Shown here in pieces: positions 53,640 through 64,000 of a stretch of 64,000 nt of DNA. Each line of letters opens with the position of its first letter. Positions within the stretch are counted from its first letter, which is position 1. The DNA is from Bolinopsis microptera (lineage: Eukaryota; Ctenophora; Tentaculata; Lobata; Bolinopsidae), in the NCBI RefSeq assembly GCF_026151205.1, contig NC_087082.1, positions 5,959,908-6,023,907 on the forward strand, given 5' to 3'. The notes under the pieces were generated by a model. It did not search any database. It had not been told where the DNA came from and saw only the letters and a program-made list of their open reading frames with translations. The position numbers and the translations under genes were made by a program.

Positions 53640-55735
53640 AAATATCTGCTCCGTACTCGGCGCGCGTCCTGGTAGGTTGTAAACAGCTATAACTGTGACA
53701 TGGCCTTTTTGTTTTTAATGGAGCTTAGATCAAGCTAGATTCTTGCTGATTTCTGGGACAAAAATGCTTTGTTTAACGCTACAAAGTGAAACAAGCTAAG
53801 GCATTAGGGACTTTCGATTTATGAAATTTAAACATTTAAAATACAAGTCAATCAATGAACTATTCTTTAAATAATTTTCACTTCTGTTTTAGAATTTTTA
53901 TTTAATCTTGAATTCGTTACTCGTCTAAATTTCTTCGAAGCTAGTAGCGCGCGCCGCTTTCTTCTTCCGATGGCAAGTGCTTGCTCTAACCAAAGCCCTT
54001 TCGCTTGCAGCTAGTAGCGTCTTAACGGGTGATACTCGTAATATTTGTTTCATATTTTGGGACCGTCGACGAGTCCAACTCGGCGCGCGTCCTGGTAGGT
54101 TATAAATCTACAAAGTAGCGTCACGCAGTACGTGTATACACCATACACATGGCTATGTGAAGGCAAGTGCTACGAAGTAGCGCGCACCGGGCCAGATCAT
54201 TAACAATGGTTAAGCTCAGCGCAATCATTATAATCAATAATGAGTGACTAGCACCGCACTGATACAAATTTATGATTGAGATGAATTTTCGAGTAGCATA
54301 CAGTAAATACCGTATTTTACATAGCAAAAATCTAATTTTCTTGAGCATATCTAATTTTTATGTGTTTATTATCGGATGTTCAAGTTTAACTAGTTTTATT
54401 ATGATATCATTATATTATATTATATTATTCATTGTAATATGGTAATACAATTTAAATTTTGTTTTACTTTTGTTTTACTTATATTATATATCTTTGCTAG
54501 ATTTGCTAGGAAGTTTATCAGTGTAGCTAACATGTTGAAAAAAGATATTCGTTTTTCCTATTTCATACGAACTAAGAACTATTGAATTGGTTTACTAGCT
54601 GTGATATATGAGGTGTCTCAGCTACATGGGCTGGCGGTCCCCCTTTTTTTATTTTTTAAAGAAAAAGAAAGAAGAGCTATTGAATTGCATTTTGCTGTGC
54701 AAATGTTTTGAGTTCCACTTAAATGCAAAATGATCCTTTTGTTCTTAATGAGCTAAAATCTTTGTTTTTATTGACATGATACCTTATGCCAGTTTATTTT
54801 TCATTTGCTTGTCAGTTTGTATGGTCTATGGGACTAAAAATTTTAAATGTTGCAACTCAGCTCTTTCTGGTAAACGTATTATATCACCAATGGGGTTTTC
54901 TATACATAACAGCCGTATTGCCTATTATTCAGATTTTTAATTCAAATAATCTCTGGTTTGTTTACAATGAAAAGGAGTCTAGTGCCTACATTAAAAATTT
55001 TTTAATTGTATTTAATTAATTCCATTTAAATAATGATTTTAAAGTTGCCACACTGAAGCCTTTAGGTCCAAAAATATACCCATTATTCTCACTTAAAAAC
55101 AACTGTAAATCTGTAGGCTGTCACTCTATTAATGCACCCCACTGATACGTCCACTGCACTTAAAGTTATACAATAAATTCTACAATTCTAATTTTGTATC
55201 CTGATGGAGACCGGTGTCCATACAAAACATTTACTAGGTTGCCGTTTGGTTTGAGCAATAGCGAACAGCATGCACACTCCTTTGCCCCGTTAACCTATAT
55301 CTAATCTATTTAAAGAGTGATAACCATACTACACATTGAATTAGGATTCCTTTAAATATCAAATTGATTTATTGTAAACTTGTTTAATCTGTAATAAATG
55401 GCATAAAATCGAAATTTTTGTTGATTTTCCTTAAAATTAATCCATTGAAAAAATTGGTCCATTATGGGAAACTAAAATTGGCTTTAAATAATCAGTATGG
55501 ATTACTTCAGCAAATTTTGCAGCAGCTGTTTGTCATTTAAGATCCTGAAACACTTTATCAAAGCACAGTTGCGTAACGTTGCATCCCCCGCCCGAATAAG
55601 CACCCCCTGTTGATTTTCCTCTTCCTTTTATAGTAGAACATTAAAATTGGGTAAATTATGAGGATACGCCGGTAAAATATTTATCTAAAAAAGTGCTTTG
55701 CTAGTACTGAAGTTAATTTTTTTAAATTGTCTCAC
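53640..55735. other. Spacer with repeats only
   Basis: Contains the 53.9-54.2 kb dispersed repeat and AT-rich sequence. The frames at 54121-54348 and 54786-55019 show no domain I can support. Confidence 0.4.
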
Positions 55736-55807
55736 ATTCAAACAACAATTTAGCGCCCTCCTAAGATGGTCCCCCCCCCTCCAGCAGGGCCCTACGTTGT
55801 GCCACTG
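55736..55807 (-). mobile_element. hAT-like terminus
   Basis: The reverse complement starts CAGTGGCACAACGTAGGGCC, followed by a G-run, close to the terminus at 7424. The internal words TTAGGAGGGCGC and TTGAATGTGAGACAATTT recur, oppositely oriented, at 52766-52803, which may be the other, eroded end of the same element. Confidence 0.55.
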
Positions 55808-55871
55808 GCAACTGTAACAGTTTTTGTAGTTCTATTTTTTCTCATGATTAAAGAAAATCATCTTTCAGACA

Positions 55872-56465
55872 ATGTTGTTGTTAATAATTGTATCAACTGC
55901 CTTAGCCGTAGTAGGAAGCAATGTTATAGAACTTACTGACAAGAATTGTCATACTGTTCAAACTGGTGAATGGTTCATCAAGGCATATGCTCCCAACTGT
56001 GGAGCAAGTCAAAGTATTGCTACCCCTTGGATCAAACTCGGAGAGTGGGCATTGGACAAGCACTATAATATTGCAGAAATAGAAATTTCAGCAGAGAGTT
56101 TGTTTAGCAATCAATTGTTGGTCAAGAAAACACCAGCATTATTCCATGTTAAGGATGGAGTTTTTACTCATTTCCAGGGAATAATTAATTCGAATCAGTA
56201 TCGCGGAAAGGTGGACACCTGGACTACATTCCTGAGCGAGAACATGAGTGAGCAATTAGAGCCACTGACCTGGTACAAGTGCCCTGGATCTATAACTATG
56301 ATACTATACGCACATCTTACTGTCAAATTCAAGATACCAGCTGAGTCCTCAATTCTGATACTTACTGTGGCATTTTCTATGATAGCAATTGCACTATTTT
56401 CAGTTTCACTGAAATTGGTCAAGACCAAGTTTTGCAAGTTGGAATTGTCTGGAAAAGATGAGTGA
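55872..56465 (+). CDS. TMX1-like thioredoxin-domain membrane protein, altered active site
   Basis: A single coding exon of 197 residues. The ATG lies three bases after an acceptor (CATCTTTCAG|ACAATG), so a 5'-UTR intron is likely. Residues 1-17 are a signal peptide (MLLLIIVSTALAVVGSN). About 18-120 is a thioredoxin fold (VIELTDKNCHTV, GEWFIKAYAPNCGASQS, KKTPALFHVKDGVFTHFQG) with the conserved cis-proline. EPLTWYKCPGSITMILYAHL follows, as in TMX1, then a membrane span at about 160-183 and a short basic tail. TMX1 is an ER disulfide oxidoreductase using C-x-x-C. Here the site is C-G-A-S, so the resolving cysteine is gone, leaving a one-cysteine enzyme at most. It is complete otherwise and is followed by the SLC39A13-like gene in the same orientation. 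The ATTAAA at about 56873 may be its poly(A) signal. Retrocopy origin is possible. Confidence 0.85.
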   Translation: MLLLIIVSTALAVVGSNVIELTDKNCHTVQTGEWFIKAYAPNCGASQSIATPWIKLGEWALDKHYNIAEIEISAESLFSNQLLVKKTPALFHVKDGVFTHFQGIINSNQYRGKVDTWTTFLSENMSEQLEPLTWYKCPGSITMILYAHLTVKFKIPAESSILILTVAFSMIAIALFSVSLKLVKTKFCKLELSGKDE

Positions 56466-57412
56466 CATGTGAACTTTATTTGATAAACTGTTCATTACTA
56501 ATAATTGATGGCACTTACTTTTGTAGCATTACCAAATTGTAAATTGATTGTTGATATTGTCTTTTACCTGTTTGTAATTGATATTGATTTTTTATGGTAA
56601 TATTAGTTTATGAAATAGTTTTTAAAATTGTATTCGTTTTTCATCGTTAATTTATTGTGATTTGATTATTTTAATCTGTTTTATCTCTTTCGGTGGTTTG
56701 ATATGAACCTTTAGGTAATCATGCAAATTCTGTATTGTAATCAATGTATTTTTTGGTTTATACTGTACTGATTGATTTTACCCTCCCAAATCCATGATCA
56801 TTTAAAAGGTCGATTTATTTACATGAAAATTGTGCAGATCATCAATGAAATTTTGGTTTCCTAATCAAGAATTATTAAAGTGGTACCCTTAGTCATTATA
56901 ATTGCTAAATTTGATGATGCCAGAAATTTCGATTTGAAGAGAGTAATGTTCCAGGACCCAGGTGTGTCATCATCTTTCTTATTGAACAAGATAATTTAGG
57001 GCAGATGGAGCATTCCAGTTTTAATTGTTGATTTATATTATTATATGCAGCTGATGAAATTAGAGCAGGTATATTGTTGGTGCAGCCTTTGGTAATTTAT
57101 AGTCCGTTTTAACTTCATAATTGATCTAGTTATTCACTGCACTTGACTGATTAGTTTAAAATGTTGCCTCGATCTTTCAAAGCTAAAATTATCGATTTTT
57201 TGTTTGAAAAGTGACAACGTATGTTGCAATTCTTTTTGAGTTTTAAAATAACTGTGCTTTTTAAATGTGATTCAAACATGACCTTATTATATCTGTAGGA
57301 TGTTTACCTGAAACAACTGAGATCAACCCATAAATGAACTGACACAAATCTCTAATATCCTACTTTTCCATCTTCATCCTACGTCAGTGTGATTACGGCT
57401 AATCTCTAAATA
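56466..57412. other. TMX 3'-UTR / intergenic
   Basis: AT-rich 3' region with a possible ATTAAA polyadenylation signal. No other gene. Confidence 0.45.
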
Positions 57413-58719
57413 ATGCTTGAAGTTTTGAGTGCTTCATCCCTTCTTTTTGGAGCTGGACTTTTGCCTCTCATCTTCTACAAAGGCAAAGAGCACAGCGCTC
57501 ATCCATACTTCAATTATGTGCTAAGGTTAGATATTGATAAATGATAATATAGTACATATTTTTGACTACGGTAGAATTATATATTCCTCACTAATCACTG
57601 TTTGATTGCTTTCCTCAATTTCTATAACCTATCAATACAACTTTAATGTAACTTAACCTTTTTCCTCCAGTTTTGGCCTCTCAATTCTGCTAGGTGACGT
57701 ATTTTTACACCTGTTACCAGAAGCATGGCTTTTAGAGGCGACCACCCCCGACACAGCTCTCATGGACTTTGTGCCTAGGTCTAACACCACTGTCTTACTA
57801 GGTCAGCCCTCGTCACCTGTTTATATTTTACTGTTGGTTTGTATTTAGTTTCAGTTATCAGCACATGTTCTACATATTTATTCAGCACTGTTGGTATATT
57901 ATCGCATTTTTAAATATTGGTCTAGAACGGTCTAAAAATAATGTATTGAAAAGTAGACAGGTGCCCTGCAACTGTTTCAAACGAGTGGAAGTCTGTAGTA
58001 TAATTCAGTACAGGACGCTGATGAAAGGTTCATGTTTCAGCCTGGAATTAGATTATAACTGCTAGTGGTTTATACCTTTGGAAGTAAATTGTAACACTGA
58101 TAAGTTATAATCTAATTGGCATATGGGCAAAAGGAAACATTTGAGAAATTTGGAGGATTTTCGTCATATTTTTAATTCCATTCATTCCATTCCTGCATTT
58201 AACCGCTCACGACAGGGACCGTTAAGTTTTGCAGTCGACTGATCTACCATGGTTAGCACTTAGTATTCACTATTATATAATATTGTAAAAAAGGATTATT
58301 ACTATTATAAGGTTATTCAAAATCCCAAAAGCTCACGTGTAGTGTAATATGTAGTGAAATAACTGCCACCCACATGACGTTAGATTCATTATATTATAAT
58401 GGCTCAGACGGGGATTTCAACATTGCTACCTTGGTATTGACAATGCATAATGTGTATTTTTATGCAAAACTATTCTAAGTTCTAACCCTCAAAATAGCAA
58501 ATTAAATAAATAAATAATGACTCCCTTTTCCCGACAGGTATTGTACTGTTCTTCACATTAGACCGGCTACTTGGGGACGTTGTGGGCTATTTAACAGTCT
58601 GCTCGAACACTATAGACAACTTCCTGCACGGCCTTGCTATAGCCGTAGCGTTCAATGTCAGCCAAACCACTGGCTGGCTCACCACCGCAGGGATACTACT
58701 ACACGAGCTGCCTCACGAG
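57413..58719 (+). CDS. SLC39A13: ZIP zinc transporter, SLC39A13-like, 5' part
   Basis: Three exons with matching phases: 57413-57525 (start ATG), 57671-57801 and 58538-58719, introns 145 and 736 nt. The product so far is MLEVLSASSLLFGAGLLPLI..., a first membrane segment, then ILLGDVFLHLLPEAWLLEAT, VLLGIVLFFTLDRLLGDVVG, YLTVCSNTIDNFLHGLAIAV and TTAGILLHELPHE. G.VFLHLLPEAW is the ZIP13/ZIP7 first-helix signature. N-T-I-D-N-F-L-H-G in TM4 and HELPHE in TM5 are the metal-binding motifs of the LIV-1 subfamily. ZIP13 moves zinc out of Golgi/ER vesicles into the cytosol. The last exon ends at a donor (CACGAG|GTGAGT). The downstream exons (GD.A.LLR.GF.. region) were not found in the remaining 5.3 kb, so they lie beyond the window, with a long intron holding the Helitron, or are lost. 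Confidence 0.9.
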
Positions 58720-59532
58720 GTGAGTCAGCTTCTTTTTCACCTCACCAGGTTATTTTTATCTTATATTTCTTTTACACTAGATTGTTTTTCATGTTATCAT
58801 ATTGTGGTAATAATATTAGTAACTAGATGTTATTGTTTCGTGTATAAAATTGGCTATCGTTATCGCAATAGCAGGAAGCAGTCAATTTACAAAATAGAGA
58901 CTGATAAAAAGCAGTAAAAAAGAGAAATTTATAGAATTTATAGAATTCAATAGACAGATTTCACCATTCTGTTAATGATTTAGTTTATTTTGCACATGAA
59001 AAGCAGGCACAGTTTGAACAATCCAAAGATAGTGTGAATTAAAAAATCATTAGTCAGTTAGCACAACAATTGTTCCATGATGCATGTTTGTAATGTTTCT
59101 TTATTGATGTGTCATATAATATTGTGCCAAACTTCATCATCACAAACATAGTGTTACAGGGATACGATGTGTAAGCTCATCACAATAATTGTTATTACTT
59201 TTCATTACCTTCATAGTTCATGTTAGTTGTGCTGTATAACTGACAGGGCAAATAGCAAGCGGGTAAAGGTACATAAAGTGTGAACATGGCATGTTAATGT
59301 GCAAATAAAACAAATGCTCGTCTCCCTTGGTTCGTTAAAAACATAGGATCACATGCTCTTGGTAGATAGTTCATTAAATACTACTGGTAAACTTAGGATC
59401 AATTTATAATCAGTGGTAAATAAATCAGTCAGAGATGGAATTCATATAACTCAAGTGCTAAGTACAGTTTTCCCCTTCTATGCAGCGCAAAATAAAGTGG
59501 CATACATATATGTTATTAGCTTATTAGACATA
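58720..59532 (+). other. Presumed intron of the ZIP gene
   Basis: AT-rich, no coding potential. It continues to the Helitron at 59533. Confidence 0.5.
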
Positions 59533-62044
59533 CTAGTGTAACCCGGCCTTCGGCCGGGATTTCACTGCCGCATTTGAAAAGGGTAGGAGTAATTACCTGT
59601 TGAGTCAAAACCCGCATTTGGTGAGCAATTCTATTCGGAGTGCCCTCACGTCGTATCCAATGGTATCAAGTAAACAATAGAAATTAACCCTTAACACGAT
59701 GAACCACACCCGCCTATCATATTTGTGAACATGCATTACAATGTCGTATGAAAGTATGAACTCTCTCTACTGCAGTCCAAACAGACCGTTTGAGTTTTCC
59801 CTCCCCTAATAAGTTTATAATATTACATGACCATGTAATATATATACGCCATGTAATATATACGCTACATAATATTATGCAGAGAGAGCTAGGCCCGTAA
59901 CTCTTGCCGTTCTGCTCAAGCCATTTTATGTAACATTTGTGGTACAAAACCGTCAATTAGGACGTGTTCAAACCTGGTTGGTGGTTTTGTTACATTTTTC
60001 CCACTCTTTACTTCTGGGCCCCCAGATTGAAATCTGTAACATTATAAGAAAAACTGAAACTACTGACAAAAACTAGACCCTTTGACTGAGGGCACCCTTG
60101 AATCAGAATTTTTGTAACATATTCAGGTCCTGAGATATAGCAGTTTAGTTGGGGGCCCTGGATATTGAATTTTGTAACACATTTCTATGTTACACTTTTT
60201 CAATGAGTTTTTAGAGAAGCTTCTTGATAGTTTTTCAAGTTCAGACTAGTTTTTTTAGGTCACAAAGGGTTCCATCAACCATATTCTTGACCAAATTTTG
60301 TACTTGGGCCCAAAACATTGAATTCTGTAACATATTTATGTTTTTACTGCTAAGGTCATATCTGGAATATTCAATATATTTTTGTATTGGTAACATGGTT
60401 TTTAGATTCTCATACAAAATTCTGAAGCAATCCTTATTCATATAATTTGATAAAATGGCTGCGGAACTTGAATTATGTAACATTAGAAAGTAAGTGTATA
60501 GAGTATGTACCCTAGTGTGAGGGGTGTTAGGTAAGCCTTATTATAGTTTTTGAAGTTCAGACCAGTTTTTCCAGGTCACAAAGGGTTCCATCAACCATAT
60601 TCTTGACCAAATTTTGTACTTGGGCCCAAAACATTGAATTTTGTAACATATTTATGTTTTGACTACAAAGCTCATATCTGGAATGTTCAATATATTCTTG
60701 TACTGGTAACATGGTTTTTAGATTCTCATACAGAATTGTAAAGCAATCCTTATTCGTATAATTTGATAAAATGGCTGCGGAACTTGAATAATGTAACATT
60801 AGAAAGTAAATTTATAGAGCATAGTATATAGTATGTATCCTAGTGTGAGGGGTGTTAGGCAAGCTATATTATAGTTTTTGAAGTTCAGACCAGTTTGCCT
60901 AGGTCATAAAGGGTTCCATCAACCATATTATTGACCATATTTTGTACTTGGGCCCAAAACATTGAATTTTGTAACGTTTTAATGTTCCGGTCAAGCATTT
61001 TGTACACTGACCTGACATTTTATTGTTACAAATTTCAATATATAGGGCCCAATTTCTATTTTCTATACAATTTGATCTATAAATTAAACGTTTTTAAATA
61101 TCCAACCTTTAATCTAATTAGCTATATTCATTTGATTAAATTAACCGCGTTCTGTCGTAAATTTAAATTACATTACATTTAAATTGTTACAAAATTCAAT
61201 AATTTGGTCCCAATTATCATTTTTTAAATTTGTTAAGTTGTTTCATGTCTTTATTATAATTCATCAACCAACTTAAAACCAATACTAGATCAAACAACTC
61301 TGTATAACATACTCATTTGTAACCATGTTACGTTATTCAAAAAAAATGGGCCTTTTATTGATTATGAACCATATACCAAGATTGTGGTAATGCCTTTATA
61401 CAAGAATTGCTGCACTAATAACCTGGTTTTAGAGTTAAATACATATCCTACACTAGCTGTGGTTGTAACAAACTATAAAAATATCACGAAAACAAGATGT
61501 TACAAAATGTCCATTTTGGGCCTTTTTATGAACTCAAAAGTGGGCCTTTTTTCATTCCACAGCTAAGCAAATACCTAAAGTACATTTTTGTGAAGCAAGA
61601 ATCTTTAGAATTTAATAATTGGCTGAGCCATTGAAAAGTGTAACCAAATGTTACATTTTTCAATATAACTGGGCCATTTTACAATATTATTCATAGCCGA
61701 TGACCTGAGACTATTTGTTATGACAATTATAATCATATCTGAAAGTTTCAAGACCATCGAGTAATTATTAATGGAGTTATTGTAAAAATGAGAAAATCGC
61801 CCATTTTGGCAGTGTAACAAAACCACCAACCAGGTTTGAACATGTCCATTAAACCACTTACCACCGACCGATTTAAAAAACCTTTTTCATTTAACTTCGT
61901 CAGAGTTTTGTCGGCACTTTACCGAAAAAATCAGCCCCATAACTCTTACAGTTTTCTTGCTTAAGCTGCTCGGAAATTACACACGCACGCACGCACGCAC
62001 ACACAGATAACACACATCTTGATAATATCATTATTGATTACTGA
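59533..62044 (-). mobile_element. Long non-autonomous Helitron
   Basis: On the minus strand the 3' end is the same CCCGGCCGAAGGCCGGG hairpin and CTAG as at 3374-3399, at the low-coordinate side. The 5' end begins TCAGTAATCAATAATG at about 62044, then ATGTGTGTTATCTGTGTG and a TGCG repeat. It shares the end regions with 2800-3399 but has an extra 1.9 kb in the middle with tandem repeats. There is no Rep/helicase ORF. It lies in the presumed ZIP intron. Confidence 0.8.
60200..61000. repeat. About 316-bp tandem repeat inside the Helitron
   Basis: Two full units (60238-60553 and 60554-60868) and a partial third to about 60990, with TGGGCCCAAAACATTGAATT, ATTTGATAAAATGGCTGCGG and TAGTGTGAGGGGTGTTAGG in each. 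Both full units leave an 80-codon open frame on the minus strand, but differences are mostly amino-acid-changing, so there is no evidence of selection. Confidence 0.85.
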
Positions 62045-62995
62045 TACTGTAACTTCCGAATACTTTACTTATTCCATTCCTAACACTTTTATTCTTTATT
62101 TATTATCTCTCAGTTGGTTTTAAAAGCTTTACTTAGTTATAGAATTAACCTGAAGCATCACATTAGTACAACAGAGCTGTAGTATTATTGTTTTTGGAAT
62201 GAATGTTCTAACATCCAGTTCAACTTAATCTGCTGATATTTCTCAGCAGGTTTGATTTGATTCTGGTTTAATCGGTAGAGGGTTTAGAGTTAAAACTGAG
62301 GCACTTTAAAGTAAGCAGTCTTTAAATAGTGACAAAAGATAAAACGTCTTATCTTATTATAAAGAGGTTAAAAGTGTTGAATTACAGTACTGACTACAGT
62401 TTGGCTGCTGGCAGATTCTATAATTACTCGTATCCTGTATCAGAGCTGAATGTTATCTTCCAAGCAAGTTTTATTAGAGCTAACTTCATTACTAACAGCA
62501 GTTCTTATCTCTCGTTAATAACTGAGCCTCTCATGTAACCTAATATTGTTATTGTGTAGGTTGTGCACATTTTCAAGGTTTATTGTACAGGTAATACTCA
62601 CTCTGCAATAATTAGCCTAATAACAATGGTAATTATAATACTCCCTCTGCAGTTACTCACTCTGTTATTAGTCTAATAACAAAGGAACTGGTGGTGATGT
62701 GCAGGTAGGGAAAAATATCTGTATTATCTGAACCTCTGTGTTATAAGGATAGTGGTGGTTGGTCTACTTAACAATTTAACCAGCTAGCACCTGGTCAGTG
62801 CAGTGGTTTATACACGCTCACTGAACTTAATATACTACTTAAAGGCTCCATAGCTTCTGGGGCCCACACGCCCCCATACCACGCCCTTAACTAGATTCAC
62901 AGGTTTGGGAGACTGCAGCAGCTAGCACCATGTTTATATTAATACATAGAAATCACCCAAATTAGTAATATACCTTGGTAACTACCTAACCACTC
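62045..62995. other. Spacer upstream of minisatellite
   Basis: AT-rich. A single diverged copy of the minisatellite unit (CAGCTAGCACCTGGTCAG) occurs at about 62782. No ZIP exon recognised. Confidence 0.45.
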
Positions 62996-62999
62996 TAAA

Positions 63000-63305
63000 C
63001 TAGCTAGCACGTGGTCAGGTACCTGGCTCATCTAGCTAGCACGTGGTCAGGTACCTGGCTCATCTAGCTAGCACGTGGTCAGTTACCTGGTTCATCTAGC
63101 TAGCACCTGGTCAGGTACCTGGCTCATCTAGCTAGCACGTGGTCAGGTACCTGGTTCATCTAGCTAGCACCTGGTCAGGTACCTGGCTCATCTAGCTAGC
63201 ACGTGGTCAGGTACCTGGCTCATCTAGCTAGCACGTGGTCAGGTACCTGGCTCATCTAGCTAGCACCTGGTCAGGTACCTGGCTCATCTAGCTAGCACCT
63301 GGTCA
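63000..63305. repeat. 32-bp minisatellite with E-box words
   Basis: About 9.5 tandem units of CTAGCTAGCACGTGGTCAGG TACCTGGCTCAT (split here for length). Units alternate irregularly between CACGTGG and CACCTGG at one position. Each unit holds the palindromes CTAGCTAG and CAGGTACCTG, and CACGTG where the variant allows. Confidence 0.95.
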
Positions 63306-63654
63306 ATTAATTAGGTACTGCTGTAAAATTTCTATAGAATTTCTAGGAAATTTACATATTATAAAAATGTCCAGTTTTAAGTGATGTGTTGACTGTTGAG
63401 ATACAGTATTCGTGGGACAAGGGGCTAAATCATTAAATTAGTCAGACAGATGTGTAAAGAGTGGAGATAATTTCAAGAACAATCATTACTCAGAGTATCC
63501 AGAATGAACCAGAAACAAATTTAAAAAGAAATTGCTAACAATATTTCTTTAGTTCAATTCATGAAAACCATGTAAATTCGTAGGGAACCTGAAGCAGTGA
63601 AGCCCTTTCGTCAGATTCTGTATGCAGATTTGTGCGTAACCAAAGCTGCACCAT
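63306..63654. other. Spacer
   Basis: No feature seen. Confidence 0.45.
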
Positions 63655-63948
63655 TCACAACACAGTTTGGTGGCTGACTTTCACCAGACCAAGTAACTCA
63701 CCTCCAGGTTTCAATACCTGGTTAGGCAGTTTCACAGAATTAGCTATAATAACATCCGGGTGAATCCAATGTGACTCTATGACAATATCGTTGTCAAACT
63801 TTAAATGTGTTGGTATCTTAACGACATTGGTACACTTTTTAGTCGCTCTGTGTTTAAATAAAACCAAGTCTTTAATTGTAACAGATTTACAGGAGAAGAT
63901 CTGGTTACACCAGGTTCTGAACCTTCTCATCCTACAGTAGTACAACAC
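63655..63948 (-). CDS. Unrecognised 97-codon open frame (possible exon)
   Basis: The minus strand reads RRFRTWCNQIFSCKSVTIKD, LVLFKHRATKKCTNVVKIPT, ESHWIHPDVIIANSVKLPNQ and VLKPGGELLGLVKVSHQTVL to a stop at 63655. Composition is balanced and not repeat-derived, but I recognise no domain, and the start is not certain. It could be the last exon of a gene entering from beyond the window, transcribed toward the ZIP gene, or chance. Confidence 0.3.
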   Translation of the reverse strand: MLYYCRMRRFRTWCNQIFSCKSVTIKDLVLFKHRATKKCTNVVKIPTHLKFDNDIVIESHWIHPDVIIANSVKLPNQVLKPGGELLGLVKVSHQTVL

Positions 63949-64000
63949 TGGGTTAAGATTCGAGCGGTTTACTCGATTAATGTTTACTCAAAATTATAAT

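Larger units (their letters stand above)
52937..54110. repeat. Three copies of GGGTGATACTCGTAA motif block
   Basis: TTAACGGGTGATACTCGTAA, then ATATCTG, ACTCGGCGCGCGTCCTGGTA and GGTTGTAAA occur near 52941-53003, 53623-53685 and 54014-54105. The third has an extra internal piece. They bracket the SINE and another inverted repeat. Confidence 0.8.

Noticed and set aside
54121-54348. 75-codon minus-strand ORF
   Set aside because: Overlaps a dispersed repeat; not supported as a gene.
54786-55019. 77-codon plus-strand hydrophobic ORF
   Set aside because: AT-rich sequence commonly gives hydrophobic open frames; no homology seen.
60241-60799. Duplicated small protein genes
   Set aside because: Units are Helitron satellite repeats with mostly residue-changing differences.
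1-64000. CRISPR array, phage, operon or toxin-antitoxin system
   Set aside because: All direct-repeat arrays lack unique regular spacers and the DNA is clearly intron-bearing eukaryotic.

Overview
This is eukaryotic, very probably invertebrate animal, genomic DNA. Coding exons are bounded by GT-AG introns of about 120 to 1,350 nt. The recognisable proteins are metazoan: a TRPA-type ankyrin cation channel, a SLC39A13-like zinc transporter, a TMX1-like thioredoxin membrane protein, a sushi plus zona pellucida (ZP) protein, and C2H2 and RanBP2 zinc-finger proteins. The sequence is AT-rich, sparse in genes and dominated by decayed mobile elements. No bacterial operon, CRISPR array or phage feature was seen. 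The species cannot be named from this sequence; a cnidarian-like or other marine invertebrate genome is my guess.

Layout. 0-5.5 kb: a Myb/SANT-like fragment, a possible two-exon gene (minus), a short Helitron, and a GGCCGTATA minisatellite flanked by a duplicated 300-bp block. 6-11.8 kb: a graveyard of hAT, another DNA transposon and gag-type retroelement pieces. 11.96-15.13 kb: a microsatellite carried inside a terminal-inverted-repeat element. 15.9-22.3 kb and 29.5-33.4 kb: two direct copies of one segment. Copy 1 is split by a 3.1-kb DNA transposon with an 8-bp target duplication. Both copies hold decayed coding exons, broken in different places. 23.7-29.2 kb: candidate small host genes (C2H2 zinc finger, basic protein, RanBP2 zinc fingers) and a LINE fragment. 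33.6-36.5 kb: a small two-exon gene of unknown function, a tandem duplication and a Penelope-like reverse-transcriptase relic. 36.9-40.6 kb: an intact TRPA channel with a single coding exon, and its truncated C-terminal copy at 42.7-43.2 kb. 45.1-48.6 kb: a multi-exon discoidin-like/sushi/ZP gene with a furin site, damaged by a frameshift and a stop. 46.6-55.8 kb: more transposons, a near-perfect 150-bp foldback, LINE and SINE remnants. 55.9-58.7 kb: TMX-like and SLC39A13-like genes in tandem on the plus strand. 59.5-62.0 kb: a second, longer Helitron of the same family. 63.0-63.3 kb: a 32-bp minisatellite.

The host genes are not an operon. They are independent membrane, secreted or nuclear proteins, and TMX plus SLC39A13 are both secretory-pathway proteins in families known elsewhere. 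The most unusual items are the pair of G-run-terminated transposons, the duplicated segment with an insertion in only one copy, the TMX protein lacking the second active-site cysteine, the broken ZP gene, and the recent foldback hairpin.
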